Shown: in pieces, positions 12,501-27,300 of the stretch
Numbering within the stretch: the stretch's first letter is position 1
Layout of the letters: each line of letters starts with the position of its first letter
From: Owenia fusiformis
Taxonomy: Eukaryota > Annelida > Polychaeta > Sabellida > Oweniidae
Reading direction: 5' to 3'
NCBI GenBank assembly: GCA_903813345.2
Contig: CAIIXF020000002.1
Span: forward strand, 11,802,150-11,866,149
Length of the DNA stretch: 64,000 bases
Made by a program: the position numbers and the translations under genes
Notes under the pieces: model-generated
What the model saw: the letters and a program-made list of their open reading frames with translations, nothing else
Databases searched by the model: none
What the model was told of the DNA's origin: nothing

Positions 12501-15500
12501 TGAGGCTTTTCGTCGATTTACGTTTTGTTTCGAGGCTATTATGTGTATAAAACGTTTTATTGAGGCTTTTCGTCGATTTACGTTTTGTTTCGAGACTATT
12601 ATGTGTATAAAACGTTTTATTTGAGGCTTTTCGTCGATTTACGTTTTGTTTCGAGGCTATTATGTGTATAAAACGTTTTATTTGAGGCTTTTCGTCGATT
12701 TACGTTTTGTTTCGAGGCTATTATGTGTATAAAACGTTTTATTTGAGGCTTTTCGTCGATTTACGTTTTGTTTCGAGGACTATTATGTGTATAAAACGTT
12801 TTATTTGAGGCTTTTCGTCGATTTACGTTTTGTTTCGAGGCTATTATGTGTATAAAACGTTTTATTTGAGGCTTTTTCGTCGATTTACGTTTTGTTTCGA
12901 GGCTATTATGTGTATAAAACGTTTTATTTGAGGCTTTTCGTCGATTTACGTTTGTTTCGAGGCTATTATGTGTATAAAACGTTTTATTTGAGGCTTTTCG
13001 TCGATTTACGTTTTGTTTCGAGGCTATTATGTGTATAAAACGTTTTATTTGAGGCTTTTCGTCGATTTACGTTTTGTTTCGAGGCTATTATGTGTATAAA
13101 CGTTTTATTTGAGGCTTTTCGTCGATTTACGTTTTGTTTCGAGACTATTATGTGTAATAAAACGTTTTATTTGAGGCTTTTCGTCGATTTACGTTTTGTT
13201 TCGAGGCTATTATGTGTATAAAACGTTTTATTTGAGGCTTTTCGTCGATTTACGTTTTGTTTCGAGGCTATTATGTGTATAAAACGTTTATTTGAGGCTT
13301 TTCGTCGATTTACGTTTTGTTTCGAGGCTATTATGTGTATAAAACGTTTTATTTGAGGCTTTTCGTCGATTTACGTTTTGTTTCGAGGCTATTATGTGTA
13401 TAAAACGTTTTATTTGAGGCTTTTCGTCGATTTACGTTTTGTTTCGAGGCTATTATGTGTATAAAACGTTTTATTTGAGGCTTTTCGTCGATTTACGTTT
13501 TGTTTCGAGGCTATTATGTGTATAAAACGTTTTATTTGAGGCTTTTCGTCGATTTACGTTTTGTTTCGAGGCTATTATGTGTATAAAACGTTTTATTTGA
13601 GGCTTTTCGTCGATTTACGTTTTGTTTCGAGACTATTATGTGTATAAAACGTTTTATTTGAGGCTTTTCGTCGATTTACGTTTTGTTTCGAGGCTATTAT
13701 GTGTATAAACGTTTTATTTGAGGCTTTTCGTCGATTTACGTTTTGTTTCGAGGCTATTATGTGTATAAACGTTTTATTTGAGGCTTTTCGTCGATTTACG
13801 TTTTGTTTCGAGGCTATTATGTGTATAAAACGTTTTATTTGAGGCTTTTCGTCGATTTACGTTTTGTTTCGAGGCTATTATGTGTATAAAACGTTTTATT
13901 TGAGGCTTTTCGTCGATTTACGTTTTGTTTCGAGGCTATTATGTGTATAAAACGTTTTATTTGAGGCTTTTCGTCGATTTACGTTTGTTTCGAGGCTATT
14001 ATGTGTATAAAACGTTTTATTTGAGGCTTTTCGTCGATTTACGTTTTGTTTCGAGGCTATTATGTGTATAAAACGTTTTATTTGAGGCTTTTCGTCGATT
14101 TACGTTTTGTTTCGAGACTATTATGTGTATAAAACGTTTTATTTGAGGCTTTTCGTCGATTTACGTTTTGTTTCGAGGACTATTATGTGTATAAAACGTT
14201 TTATTTGAGGCTTTTTCGTCGATTTACGTTTTGTTTCGAGGCTATTATGTGTATAAAACGTTTTATTTGAGGCTTTTCGTCGATTTACGTTTTGTTTCGA
14301 GGCTATTATGTGTATAAAACGTTTTATTTGAGGCTTTTCGTCGATTTACGTTTTGTTTCGAGGCTATTATGTGTATAAAACGTTTTATTTGAGGCTTTTC
14401 GTCGATTTACGTTTTGTTTCGAGGCTATTATGTGTATAAAACGTTTTATTTGAGGCTTTTCGTCGATTTACGTTTTGTTTCGAGGCTATTATGTGTATAA
14501 AACGTTTATTTGAGGCTTTTCGTCGATTTACGTTTTGTTTCGAGGCTATTATGTGTATAAAACGTTTTATTTGAGGCTTTTCGTCGATTTACGTTTTGTT
14601 TCGAGGCTATTATGTGTATAAACGTTTTATTTGAGGCTTTTCGTCGATTTACGTTTTGTTTCGAGGCTATTATGTGTATAAAACGTTTTATTTGAGGCTT
14701 TTCGGTCGATTTACGTTTTGTTTCGAGCTATTATGTGTATAAAACGTTTATTTGAGGCTTTTCGTCGATTTACGTTTTGTTTCGAGGCTATTATGTGTAT
14801 AAAACGGTTTATTTGAGGCTTTTCGTCGATTTACGTTTTGTTTCGAGACTATTATGTGTATAAAACGTTTTATTTGAGGCTTTTCGGGTCGATTTACGTT
14901 TTGTTTCGAGGCTATTATGTGTATAAAACGTTTTATTTGAGGCTTTTCGTCGATTTACGTTTTGTTTCGAGGCTATTATGTGTATAAAACGTTTATTTGA
15001 GGCTTTTCGTCGATTTACGTTTTGTTTCGAGGCTATTATGTGTATAAAACGTTTTATTTGAGGCTTTTCGTCGATTTACGTTTTGTTTCGAGGCTATTAT
15101 GTGTATAAACGTTTTATTTGAGGCTTTTCGTCGATTTACGTTTTGTTTCGAGGCTATTATGTGTATAAAACGTTTTATTTGAGGCTTTTCGTCGATTTAC
15201 GTTTTGTTTCGAGGCTATTATGTGTATAAAACGTTTTATTTGAGGCTTTTCGTCGATTTACGTTTTGTTTCGAGGCTATTATGTGTATAAAACGTTTTAT
15301 TTGAGGCTTTTCGTCGATTTACGTTTTGTTTCGAGACTATTATGTGTATATAACGTTTTATTTGAGGCTTTTCGTCGATTTACGTTTTGTTTCGAGACTA
15401 TTATGTGTATAAAACGTTTTATTTGAGGCTTTTCGTCGATTTACGTTTTGTTTCGAGGCTATTATGTGTATAAAACGTTTTATTTGAGGCTTTTCGTCGA

Positions 15501-16859
15501 TTTACGTTTTGTTTCGAGAGCTATTATGTGTATAAAACGTTTTATTTGAGGCTTTTCGTCGATTTACGTTTTGTTTCGAGGCTATTATGTGTATAAAACG
15601 TTTTATTTGAGGCTTTTCGTCGATTTACGTTTTGTTTCGAGGCTATTATGTGTATAAAACGTTTTATTTGAGGCTTTTCGTCGATTTACGTTTTGTTTCG
15701 AGGCTATTATGTGTATAAAACGTTTTATTTGAGGCTTTTCGTCGATTTACGTTTTGTTTCGAGGCTATTATGTGTATAAAACGTTTTATTTGAGGCTTTT
15801 CGTCGATTTACGTTTTGTTTCGAGACTATTATGTGTATAAAACGTTTTATTTGAGGCTTTTCGTCGATTTACGTTTTGTTTCGAGGACTATTATGTGTAT
15901 AAAACGTTTTATTTGAGGCTTTTCGTCGATTTACGTTTTGTTTCGAGGCTATTATGTGTATAAAACGTTTTATTTGAGGCTTTTCGTCGATTTACGTTTT
16001 GTTTCGAGGCTATTATGTGTATAAAACGTTTTATTTGAGGCTTTTCGTCGATTTACGTTTTGTTTCGAGGACTATTATGTGTATAAAACGTTTTATTTGA
16101 GGCTTTTCGTCGATTTACGTTTTGTTTCGAGGCTATTATGTGTATAAACGTTTTATTTGAGGCTTTTCGTCGATTTACGTTTTGTTTCGAGGCTATTATG
16201 TGTATAAAACGTTTTATTTGAGGCTTTTCGTCGATTTACGTTTTGTTTCGAGGACTATTATGTGTATAAAACGTTTTATTTGAGGCTTTTCGTCGATTTA
16301 CGTTTTGTTTCGAGGCTATTATGTGTATAAAACGTTTTATTTGAGGCTTTTCGTCGATTTACGTTTGTTTCGAGGCTATTATGTGTATAAAACGTTTTAT
16401 TTGAGGCTTTTCGTCGATTTACGTTTTGTTTCGAGGCTATTATGTGTATAAAACGTTTTATTTGAGGCTTTTCGTCGATTTACGTTTTGTTTCGAGGCTA
16501 TTATGTGTATAAAACGTTTTATTTGAGGCTTTTCGTCGATTTACGTTTTGTTTCGAGGCTATTATGTGTATAAAACGTTTTATTTGAGGCTTTTCGTCGA
16601 TTTACGTTTTGTTTCGAGGACTATTATGTGTATAAAACGTTTTATTTGAGGCTTTTCGTCGATTTACGTTTTGTTCGAGACTATTATGTGTATAAAACGT
16701 TTTATTTGAGGCTTTTCGTCGATTTACGTTTTGTTTCGAGGCTATTATGTGTATAAAACGTTTTATTTGAGGCTTTTCGTCGATTTACGTTTGTTTCGAG
16801 GCTATTATGTGTATAAAACGTTTTATTTGAGGCTTTTCGTTCGATTTACGTTTTGTTTC

Positions 16860-18040
16860 GAGACTATTATGTGTATAAAACGTTTTATTTGAGGCTTTTA
16901 CGTTTTGTGTCGAGGCTATTATGTGTATAAAACGTTTTATTGAGGCTTTTCGTCGATTTACGTTTTGTTTCGAGGCTATTATGTGTATTAAAACGTTTTA
17001 TTTGAGGCTTTTCGTCGATTTACGTTTTGTGTCGAGGCTATTATGTGTATAAAACGTTTTATTTGAGGCTTTTCGTCGATTTACGTTTTGTTTCGAGGCT
17101 ATTATGTGTATAAAACGTTTTATTTGAGGCTTTTCGTCGATTTACGTTTTGTTTCGAGGCTATTATGTGTATAAAACGTTTTATTTGAGGCTTTTCGTCG
17201 ATTTACGTTTTGTTTCGAGACTATTATGTGTATAAAACGTTTTATTTGAGGCTTTTCGTCGATTTACGTTTTGTTTCGAGACTATTATGTGTATAAAACG
17301 TTTTATTTGAGGCTTTTCGTCGATTTACGTTTTGTTTCGAGGCTATTATGTGTATAAAACGTTTTATTTGAGGCTTTTCGTCGATTTACGTTTTGTTTCG
17401 AGGCTATTATGTGTATAAAACGTTTTATTTGAGGCTTTTCGTCGATTTACGTTTTGTTTCGAGACTATTATGTGTATAAAACGTTTTATTTGAGGCTTTT
17501 CGTCGATTTACGTTTTGTTTCGAGGCTATTATGTGTATAAAACGTTTTATTTGAGGCTTTTCGTCGATTTACGTTTTGTTTCGAGGCTATTATGTGTATA
17601 AAACGTTTTATTTGAGGCTTTTCGTCGATTTACGTTTTGTTTCGAGACTATTATGTGTATAAAACGTTTTATTTGAGGCTTTTCGTCGATTTACGTTTTG
17701 TTTCGAGGCTATTATGTGTATAAAACGTTTTATTTGAGGCTTTTCGTCGATTTACGTTTTGTTTCGAGGCTATTATGTGTATAAAACGTTTTATTTGAGG
17801 CTTTTCGTCGATTTACGTTTTGTTTCGAGGCTATTATGTGTATAAAACGTTTTATTTGAGGCTTTTCGTCGATTTACGTTTTGTTTCGAGACTATTATGT
17901 GTATAAAACGTTTATTTGAGGCTTTTCGTCGATTTACGTTTTGTTTCGAGGCTATATATGTATAAAACGTTTTATTTGAGGCTTTTCGTCGATTTACGTT
18001 TTGTTTCCGAGACTATTATGTGTATAAAACGTTTTATTTG
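16860..18040 (+). repeat. Satellite block duplicated at about 28,930-30,110
   Basis: A rare monomer lacking nine bases of the CGTCGATTT segment occurs at 16,891 and again at 28,961. The following order of rare variants is repeated: TTTTGTGTCG at 17,029 and 29,099, GAGACT pairs near 17,217/29,287 and 17,278/29,348, a variant near the CTATATATG string at 17,952 matched by CTATTATATG at 30,023, and a TTCCGAGACT variant at 18,005 and 30,075. The offset is about 12,070 bp (about 198 monomers). This is a block-scale duplication that is not a simple multiple of the 2,745-bp repeat. Confidence 0.75.
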
Positions 18041-18359
18041 AGGCTTTTCGTCGATTTACGTTTTGTTTCGAGGCTATTATGTGTATAAAACGTTTTATTT
18101 GAGGCTTTTCGTCGATTTACGTTTTGTTTCGAGGCTATTATGTGTATAAAACGTTTTATTTGAGGCTTTTCGTCGATTTACGTTTTGTTTCGAGACTATT
18201 ATGTGTATAAAACGTTTTATTTGAGGCTTTTCGTCGATTTACGTTTTGTTTCGAGACTATTATGTGTATAAAACGTTTTATTTGAGGCTTTTCGTCGATT
18301 TACGTTTTGTTTCGAGGCTATTATGTGTATAAAACGTTTTATTTGAGGCTTTTCGTCGA

Positions 18360-21300
18360 TTTACGTTTTGTTTCGAGGCTATTATGTTTGTAAAACGTTT
18401 TATTTGAGGCTTTTCGTCGATTTACGTTTTGTTTCGAGGCTATTATGTGTATAAAACGGTTTATTTGAGGCTTTTCGTCGATTTACGTTTTGTTTCGAGG
18501 CTATTATGTTGTATAAACGTTTTATTTGAGGCTTTTCGTCGATTTACGTTTTGTTTCGAGGCTATTATGTGTATAAAACGTTTTATTTGAGGCTTTTCGT
18601 CGATTTACGTTTTGTTTCGAGACTATTATGTGTATAAACGTTTTATTTGAGGCTTTTCGTCGATTTACGTTTTGTTTCGAGGCTATTATGTGTATAAAAC
18701 GGTTTATTTGAGGCTTTTCGTCGATTTACGTTTTGTTTCGAGACTATTAAGTGTATAAAACGTTTTATTTGAGGCTTTTCGTGGATTTACGTTTTGTTTC
18801 GAGGCTATTATGTGTATAAAACGTTTTATTTGAGGCTTTTCGTCGATTTACGTTTTGTTTCGAGGCTATTATGTGTATAAAACGTTTTATTTGAGGCTTT
18901 TCGTCGATTTACGTTTTGTTTCGAGGCTATTATGTGTATAAAACGTTTTATTTGAGGCTTTTCGTCGATTTACGTTTTGTTTCGAGGCTATTATGTGTAT
19001 GAAACGTTTTATTTGAGGCTTTTCGTCGATTTACGTTTTGTTTCGAGACTATTATGTGTATAAAACGTTTTATTTGAGGCTTTTCGTCGATTTACGTTTT
19101 GTTTCGAGGCTATTATGTGTATAAAACGTTTTATTTGAGGCTTTTCGTCGATTTACGTTTTGTTTCGAGGCTATTATGTGTATAAAACGTTTTATTTGAG
19201 GCTTTTCGTCGATTTACGTTTTGTTTCGAGACTATTATGTGTATATACGTTTTATTTGAGGCTTTTCGTCGATTTACGTTTTGTTTCGAGACTATTATGT
19301 GTATAAAACGTTTTATTTGAGGCTTTTCGTCGATTTACGTTTTGTTTCGAGGCTATTATGTGTATAAAACGTTTTATTTGAGGCTTTTCGTCGATTTACG
19401 TTTTGTTTCGAGACTATTATGTGTATAAAACGTTTTATTTGAGGCTTTTCGTCGATTTACGTTTTGTTTCGAGGCTATTATGTGTATAAAACGTTTTATT
19501 TGAGGCTTTTCGTCGATTTACGTTTTGTTTCGAGGCTATTATGTGTATAAAACGTTTTATTTGAGGCTTTTCGTCGATTTACGTTTGTTTCGAGGCTATT
19601 ATGTGTATAAAACGTTTTATTTGAGGCTTTTCGTCGATTTACGTTTTGTTTCGAGGCTATTATGTGTATAAAACGTTTTATTTGAGGCTTTTCGTCGATT
19701 TACGTTTTGTTTCGAGGACTATTATGTGTATAAAACGTTTTATTTGAGGCTTTTCGTCGATTTACGTTTTGTTTCGAGACTATTATGTGTATAAAACGTT
19801 TTATTTGAGGCTTTTCGTCGATTTACGTTTTGTTTCGAGGCTATTATGTGTATAAAACGTTTTATTTGAGGCTTTTCGTCGATTTACGTTTTGTTTCGAG
19901 GCTATTATGTGTATAAAACGGTTTATTTGAGGCTTTTCGTCGATTTACGTTTTGTTTCGAGACTATTATGTGTATAAAACGTTTTATTTGAGGCTTTTCG
20001 TCGATTTACGTTTTGTTTCGAGGCTATTATGTGTATAAAACGTTTATTTGAGGCTTTTCGTCGATTTACGTTTTGTTTCGAGGCTATTATGTGTATAAAA
20101 CGTTTTATTTGAGGCTTTTCGTCGATTTACGTTTTGTTTCGAGGACTATTATGTGTATAAAACGTTTTATTTGAGGCTTTTCGTCGATTTACGTTTTGTT
20201 TCGAGGCTATTATGTGTATAAAACGTTTTATTTGAGGCTTTTCGTCGATTTACGTTTTGTTTCGAGGCTATTATGTGTATAAAACGTTTTATTGAGGCTT
20301 TTCGTCGATTTACGTTTTGTTTCGAGGCTATTATGTGTATAAAACGTTTTATTTGAGGCTTTTCGTCGATTTACGTTTTGTTTCGAGGCTATTATGTGTA
20401 TAAAACGTTTTATTTGAGGCTTTTCGTCGATTTACGTTTTGTTTCGAGGCTATTATGTGTATAAAACGTTTTATTTGAGGCTTTTCGTCGATTTACGTTT
20501 TGTTTCGAGACTATTATGTGTATAAAACGTTTTATTTGAGGCTTTTCGTCGATTTACGTTTTGTTTCGAGGCTATTATGTGTATAAAACGTTTTATTTGA
20601 GGCTTTTCGTCGATTTACGTTTTGTTTCGAGACTATTATGTGTATAAAACGTTTTATTTGAGGCTTTTCGTCGATTTACGTTTTGTTTCGAGGCTATTAT
20701 GTGTATAAAACGTTTTATTTGAGGCTTTTCGTCGATTTACGTTTTGTTTCGAGACTATTATGTGTATAAAACGTTTTATTTGAGGCTTTTCGTCGATTTA
20801 CGTTTTGTTTCGAGACTATTATGTGTATAAAACGTTTTATTTGAGGCTTTTCGTCGATTTACGTTTTGTTTCGAGGCTATTATGTGTATAAAACGTTTTA
20901 TTTGAGGCTTTTCGTCGATTTACGTTTTGTTTCGAGACTATTATGTGTATAAAACGTTTTATTTGAGGCTTTTCGTCGATTTACGTTTTGTTTCGAGGCT
21001 ATTATGTGTATAAAACGTTTTATTTGAGGCTTTTCGTCGATTTACGTTTTGTTTCGAGGCTATTATGTGTATAAAACGTTTTATTTGAGGCTTTTCGTCG
21101 ATTTACGTTTTGTTTCGAGGCTATTATGTTTGTAAAACGTTTTATTTGAGGCTTTTCGTCGATTTACGTTTTGTTTCGAGGCTATTATGTGTATAAAACG
21201 GTTTTATTTGAGGCTTTTCGTCGATTTACGTTTTGTTTCGAGGCTATTATGTTTGTAAAACGTTTTATTTGAGGCTTTTCGTCGATTTACGTTTTGTTTC

Positions 21301-24300
21301 GAGGCTATTATGTGTATAAAACGTTTTATTTGAGGCTTTTCGTCGATTTACGTTTTGTTTCGAGACTATTATGTGTATAAAACGTTTTATTTGAGGCTTT
21401 TCGTCGATTTACGTTTTGTTTCGAGGCTATTATGTGTATAAAACGGTTTATTTGAGGCTTTTCGTCGATTTACGTTTTGTTTCGAGACTATTAAGTGTAT
21501 AAAACGTTTTATTTGAGGCTTTTCGTGGATTTACGTTTTGTTTCGAGGCTATTATGTGTATAAAACGTTTTATTTGAGGCTTTTCGTCGATTTACGTTTT
21601 GTTTCGAGGCTATTATGTGTATAAAACGTTTTATTTGAGGCTTTTCGTCGATTTACGTTTTGTTTCGAGGCTATTATGTGTATAAAACGTTTTATTTGAG
21701 GCTTTTCGTCGATTTACGTTTTGTTTCGAGGCTATTATGTGTATAAAACGTTTTATTTGAGGCTTTTCGTCGATTTACGTTTTGTTTCGAGGACTATTAT
21801 GTGTATAAAACGTTTTATTTGAGGCTTTTCGTCGATTTACGTTTTGTTTCGAGGCTATTATGTGTATAAAACGTTTTATTTGAGGCTTTTCGTCGATTTA
21901 CGTTTTGTTTCGAGGCTATTATGTGTATAAAACGTTTTATTTGAGGCTTTTCGTCGATTTACGTTTTGTTTCGAGGACTATTATGTGTATAAACGTTTTA
22001 TTTGAGGCTTTTCGTCGATTTACGTTTTGTTTCGAGACTATTATGTGTATAAAACGTTTTATTTGAGGCTTTTCGTCGATTTACGTTTTGTTTCGAGGCT
22101 ATTATGTGTATAAAACGTTTTATTTGAGGCTTTTCGTCGATTTACGTTTTGTTTCGAGACTATTATGTGTATAAAACGTTTTATTTGAGGCTTTTCGTCG
22201 ATTTACGTTTTGTTTCGAGGCTATTATGTGTATAAAACGTTTTATTTGAGGCTTTTCGTCGATTTACGTTTTGTTTCGAGGCTATTATGTGTATAAAACG
22301 TTTTATTTGAGGCTTTTCGTCGATTTACGTTTTGTTTCGAGGCTATTATGTGTATAAAACGTTTTATTTGAGGCTTTTCGTCGATTTACGTTTTGTTTCG
22401 AGGCTATTATGTGTATAAAACGTTTTATTTGAGGCTTTTCGTCGATTTACGTTTTGTTTCGAGGCTATTATGTGTATAAAACGTTTTATTTGAGGCTTTT
22501 CGTCGATTTACGTTTTGTTTCGAGGACTATTATGTGTATAAAACGTTTTATTTGAGGCTTTTCGTCGATTTACGTTTTGTTTCGAGGCTATTATGTGTAT
22601 AAAACGTTTTATTTGAGGCTTTTCGTCGATTTACGTTTTGTTTCGAGGCTATTATGTGTATAAAACGTTTTATTTGAGGCTTTTCGTCGATTTACGTTTT
22701 GTTTCGAGACTATTATGTGTATAAAACGTTTTATTTGAGGCTTTTCGTCGATTTACGTTTTGTTTCGAGGCTATTATGTGTATAAAACGTTTTATTTGAG
22801 GCTTTTCGTCGATTTACGTTTTGTTTCGAGGCTATTATGTGTATAAAACGTTTTATTTGAGGCTTTTCGTCGATTTACGTTTTGTTTCGAGACTATTATG
22901 TGTATAAAACGTTTTATTTGAGGCTTTTCGTCGATTTACGTTTTGTTTCGAGGCTATTATGTGTATAAAACGTTTTATTTGAGGCTTTTCGTCGATTTAC
23001 GTTTTGTTTCGAGGCTATTATGTGTATAAAACGTTTTATTTGAGGCTTTTCGTCGATTTACGTTTTGTGTCGAGGCTATTATGTGTATAAAACGTTTTAT
23101 TTGAGGCTTTTCGTCGATTTACGTTTTGTTTCGAGGCTATTATGTGTATAAAACGTTTTATTTGAGGCTTTTCGTCGATTTACGTTTTGTTTCGAGGCTA
23201 TTATGTGTATAAAACGTTTTATTTGAGGCTTTTCGTCGATTTACGTTTTGTTTCGAGGACTATTATGTGTATAAAACGTTTTATTTGAGGCTTTTCGTCG
23301 ATTTACGTTTTGTTTCGAGGCTATTATGTGTATAAAACGTTTTATTTGAGGCTTTTCGTCGATTTACGTTTTGTTTCGAGACTATTATGTGTATAAAACG
23401 TTTTATTTGAGGCTTTTCGTCGATTTACGTTTTGTTTCGAGGCTATTATGTGTATAAAACGTTTTATTTGAGGCTTTTCGTCGATTTACGTTTTGTTTCG
23501 AGGACTATTATGTGTATAAAACGTTTTATTTGAGGCTTTTCGTCGATTTACGTTTTGTTTCGAGGACTATTATGTGTATAAAACGTTTTATTTGAGGCTT
23601 TTCGTCGATTTACGTTTTGTTTCGAGGCTATTATGTGTATAAAACGTTTTATTTGAGGCTTTTCGTCGATTTACGTTTTGTTTCGAGGCTATTATGTGTA
23701 TAAAACGTTTTATTTGAGGCTTTTCGTCGATTTACGTTTTGTTTCGAGGCTATTATGTGTATAAAACGTTTTATTTGAGGCTTTTCGTCGATTTACGTTT
23801 TGTTTCGAGGCTATTATGTGTATAAAACGTTTTATTTGAGGCTTTTCGTCGATTTACGTTTTGTTTCGAGGCTATTATGTTGTAAAACGTTTTATTTGAG
23901 GCTTTTCGTCGATTTACGTTTTGTTTCGAGGCTATTATGTGTATAAAACGGTTTATTTGAGGCTTTTCGTCGATTTACGTTTTGTTTCGAGGCTATTATG
24001 TTTGTAAAACGTTTTATTTGAGGCTTTTCGTCGATTTACGTTTTGTTTCGAGGCTATTATGTGTATAAAACGTTTTATTTGAGGCTTTTCGTCGATTTAC
24101 GTTTTGTTTCGAGACTATTATGTGTATAAAACGTTTTATTTGAGGCTTTTCGTCGATTTACGTTTTGTTTCGAGGCTATTATGTGTATAAAACGGTTTAT
24201 TTGAGGCTTTTCGTCGATTTACGTTTTGTTTCGAGACTATTAAGTGTATAAAACGTTTTATTTGAGGCTTTTCGTGGATTTACGTTTTGTTTCGAGGCTA

Positions 24301-27300
24301 TTATGTGTATAAAACGTTTTATTTGAGGCTTTTCGTCGATTTACGTTTTGTTTCGAGGCTATTATGTGTATAAAACGTTTTATTTGAGGCTTTTCGTCGA
24401 TTTACGTTTTGTTTCGAGGCTATTATGTGTATAAAACGTTTTATTTGAGGCTTTTCGTCGATTTACGTTTTGTTTCGAGGCTATTATGTGTATGAAACGT
24501 TTTATTTGAGGCTTTTCGTCGATTTACGTTTTGTTTCGAGACTATTATGTGTATAAAACGTTTTATTTGAGGCTTTTCGTCGATTTACGTTTTGTTTCGA
24601 GGCTATTATGTGTATAAAACGTTTTATTTGAGGCTTTTCGTCGATTTACGTTTTGTTTCGAGGCTATTATGTGTATAAAACGTTTTATTTGAGGCTTTTC
24701 GTCGATTTACGTTTTGTTTCGAGACTATTATGTGTATATTACGTTTTATTTGAGGCTTTTCGTCGATTTACGTTTTGTTTCGAGACTATTATGTGTATAA
24801 AACGTTTTATTTGAGGCTTTTCGTCGATTTACGTTTTGTTTCGAGGCTATTATGTGTATAAAACGTTTTATTTGAGGCTTTTCGTCGATTTACGTTTTGT
24901 TTCGAGACTATTATGTGTATAAAACGTTTTATTTGAGGCTTTTCGTCGATTTACGTTTTGTTTCGAGGCTATTATGTGTATAAAACGTTTTATTTGAGGC
25001 TTTTCGTCGATTTACGTTTTGTTTCGAGGCTATTATGTGTATAAAACGTTTTATTTGAGGCTTTTCGTCGATTTACGTTTTGTTTCGAGGCTATTATGTG
25101 TATAAAACGTTTTATTTGAGGCTTTTCGTCGATTTACGTTTTGTTTCGAGGCTATTATGTGTATAAAACGTTTTATTTGAGGCTTTTCGTCGATTTACGT
25201 TTTGTTTCGAGACTATTATGTGTATAAAACGTTTTATTTGAGGCTTTTCGTCGATTTACGTTTTGTTTCGAGACTATTATGTGTATAAAACGTTTTATTT
25301 GAGGCTTTTCGTCGATTTACGTTTTGTTTCGAGGCTATTATGTGTATAAAACGTTTTATTTGAGGCTTTTCGTCGATTTACGTTTTGTTTCGAGGCTATT
25401 ATGTGTATAAAACGTTTTATTTGAGGCTTTTCGTCGATTTACGTTTTGTTTCGAGACTATTATGTGTATAAAACGTTTTATTTGAGGCTTTTCGTCGATT
25501 TACGTTTTGTTTCGAGGCTATTATGTGTATAAAACGTTTTATTTGAGGCTTTTCGTCGATTTACGTTTTGTTTCGAGGCTATTATGTGTATAAAACGTTT
25601 TATTTGAGGCTTTTCGTCGATTTACGTTTTGTTTCGAGACTATTATGTGTATAAAACGTTTTATTTGAGGCTTTTCGTCGATTTACGTTTTGTGTCGAGG
25701 CTATTATGTGTATAAAACGTTTTATTTGAGGCTTTTCGTCGATTTACGTTTTGTTTCGAGGCTATTATGTGTATAAAACGTTTTATTTGAGGCTTTTCGT
25801 CGATTTACGTTTTGTGTCGAGGCTATTATGTGTATAAAACGTTTTATTTGAGGCTTTTCGTCGATTTACGTTTTGTTTCGAGGCTATTATGTGTATAAAA
25901 CGTTTTATTTGAGGCTTTTCGTCGATTTACGTTTTGTTTCGAGGCTATTATGTGTATAAAACGTTTTATTTGAGGCTTTTCGTCGATTTACGTTTTGTTT
26001 CGAGACTATTATGTGTATAAAACGTTTTATTTGAGGCTTTTCGTCGATTTACGTTTTGTTTCGAGGCTATTATGTGTATAAAACGTTTTATTTGAGGCTT
26101 TTCGTCGATTTACGTTTTGTTTCGAGACTATTATGTGTATAAAACGTTTTATTTGAGGCTTTTCGTCGATTTACGTTTTGTTTCGAGGCTATTATGTGTA
26201 TAAAACGTTTTATTTGAGGCTTTTCGTCGATTTACGTTTTGTTTCGAGACTATTATGTGTATAAAACGTTTTATTTGAGGCTTTTCGTCGATTTACGTTT
26301 TGTTTCGAGACTATTATGTGTATAAAACGTTTTATTTGAGGCTTTTCGTCGATTTACGTTTTGTTTCGAGGCTATTATGTGTATAAAACGTTTTATTTGA
26401 GGCTTTTCGTCGATTTACGTTTTGTTTCGAGACTATTATGTGTATAAAACGTTTTATTTGAGGCTTTTCGTCGATTTACGTTTTGTTTCGAGGCTATTAT
26501 GTGTATAAAACGTTTTATTTGAGGCTTTTCGTCGATTTACGTTTTGTTTCGAGGCTATTATGTGTATAAAACGTTTTATTTGAGGCTTTTCGTCGATTTA
26601 CGTTTTGTTTCGAGGCTATTATGTTTGTAAAACGTTTTATTTGAGGCTTTTCGTCGATTTACGTTTTGTTTCGAGGCTATTATGTGTATAAAACGGTTTA
26701 TTTGAGGCTTTTCGTCGATTTACGTTTTGTTTCGAGGCTATTATGTTTGTAAAACGTTTTATTTGAGGCTTTTCGTCGATTTACGTTTTGTTTCGAGGCT
26801 ATTATGTGTATAAAACGTTTTATTTGAGGCTTTTCGTCGATTTACGTTTTGTTTCGAGACTATTATGTGTATAAAACGTTTTATTTGAGGCTTTTCGTCG
26901 ATTTACGTTTTGTTTCGAGGCTATTATGTGTATAAAACGGTTTATTTGAGGCTTTTCGTCGATTTACGTTTTGTTTCGAGACTATTAAGTGTATAAAACG
27001 TTTTATTTGAGGCTTTTCGTGGATTTACGTTTTGTTTCGAGGCTATTATGTGTATAAAACGTTTTATTTGAGGCTTTTCGTCGATTTACGTTTTGTTTCG
27101 AGGCTATTATGTGTATAAAACGTTTTATTTGAGGCTTTTCGTCGATTTACGTTTTGTTTCGAGGCTATTATGTGTATAAAACGTTTTATTTGAGGCTTTT
27201 CGTCGATTTACGTTTTGTTTCGAGGCTATTATGTGTATGAAACGTTTTATTTGAGGCTTTTCGTCGATTTACGTTTTGTTTCGAGACTATTATGTGTATA

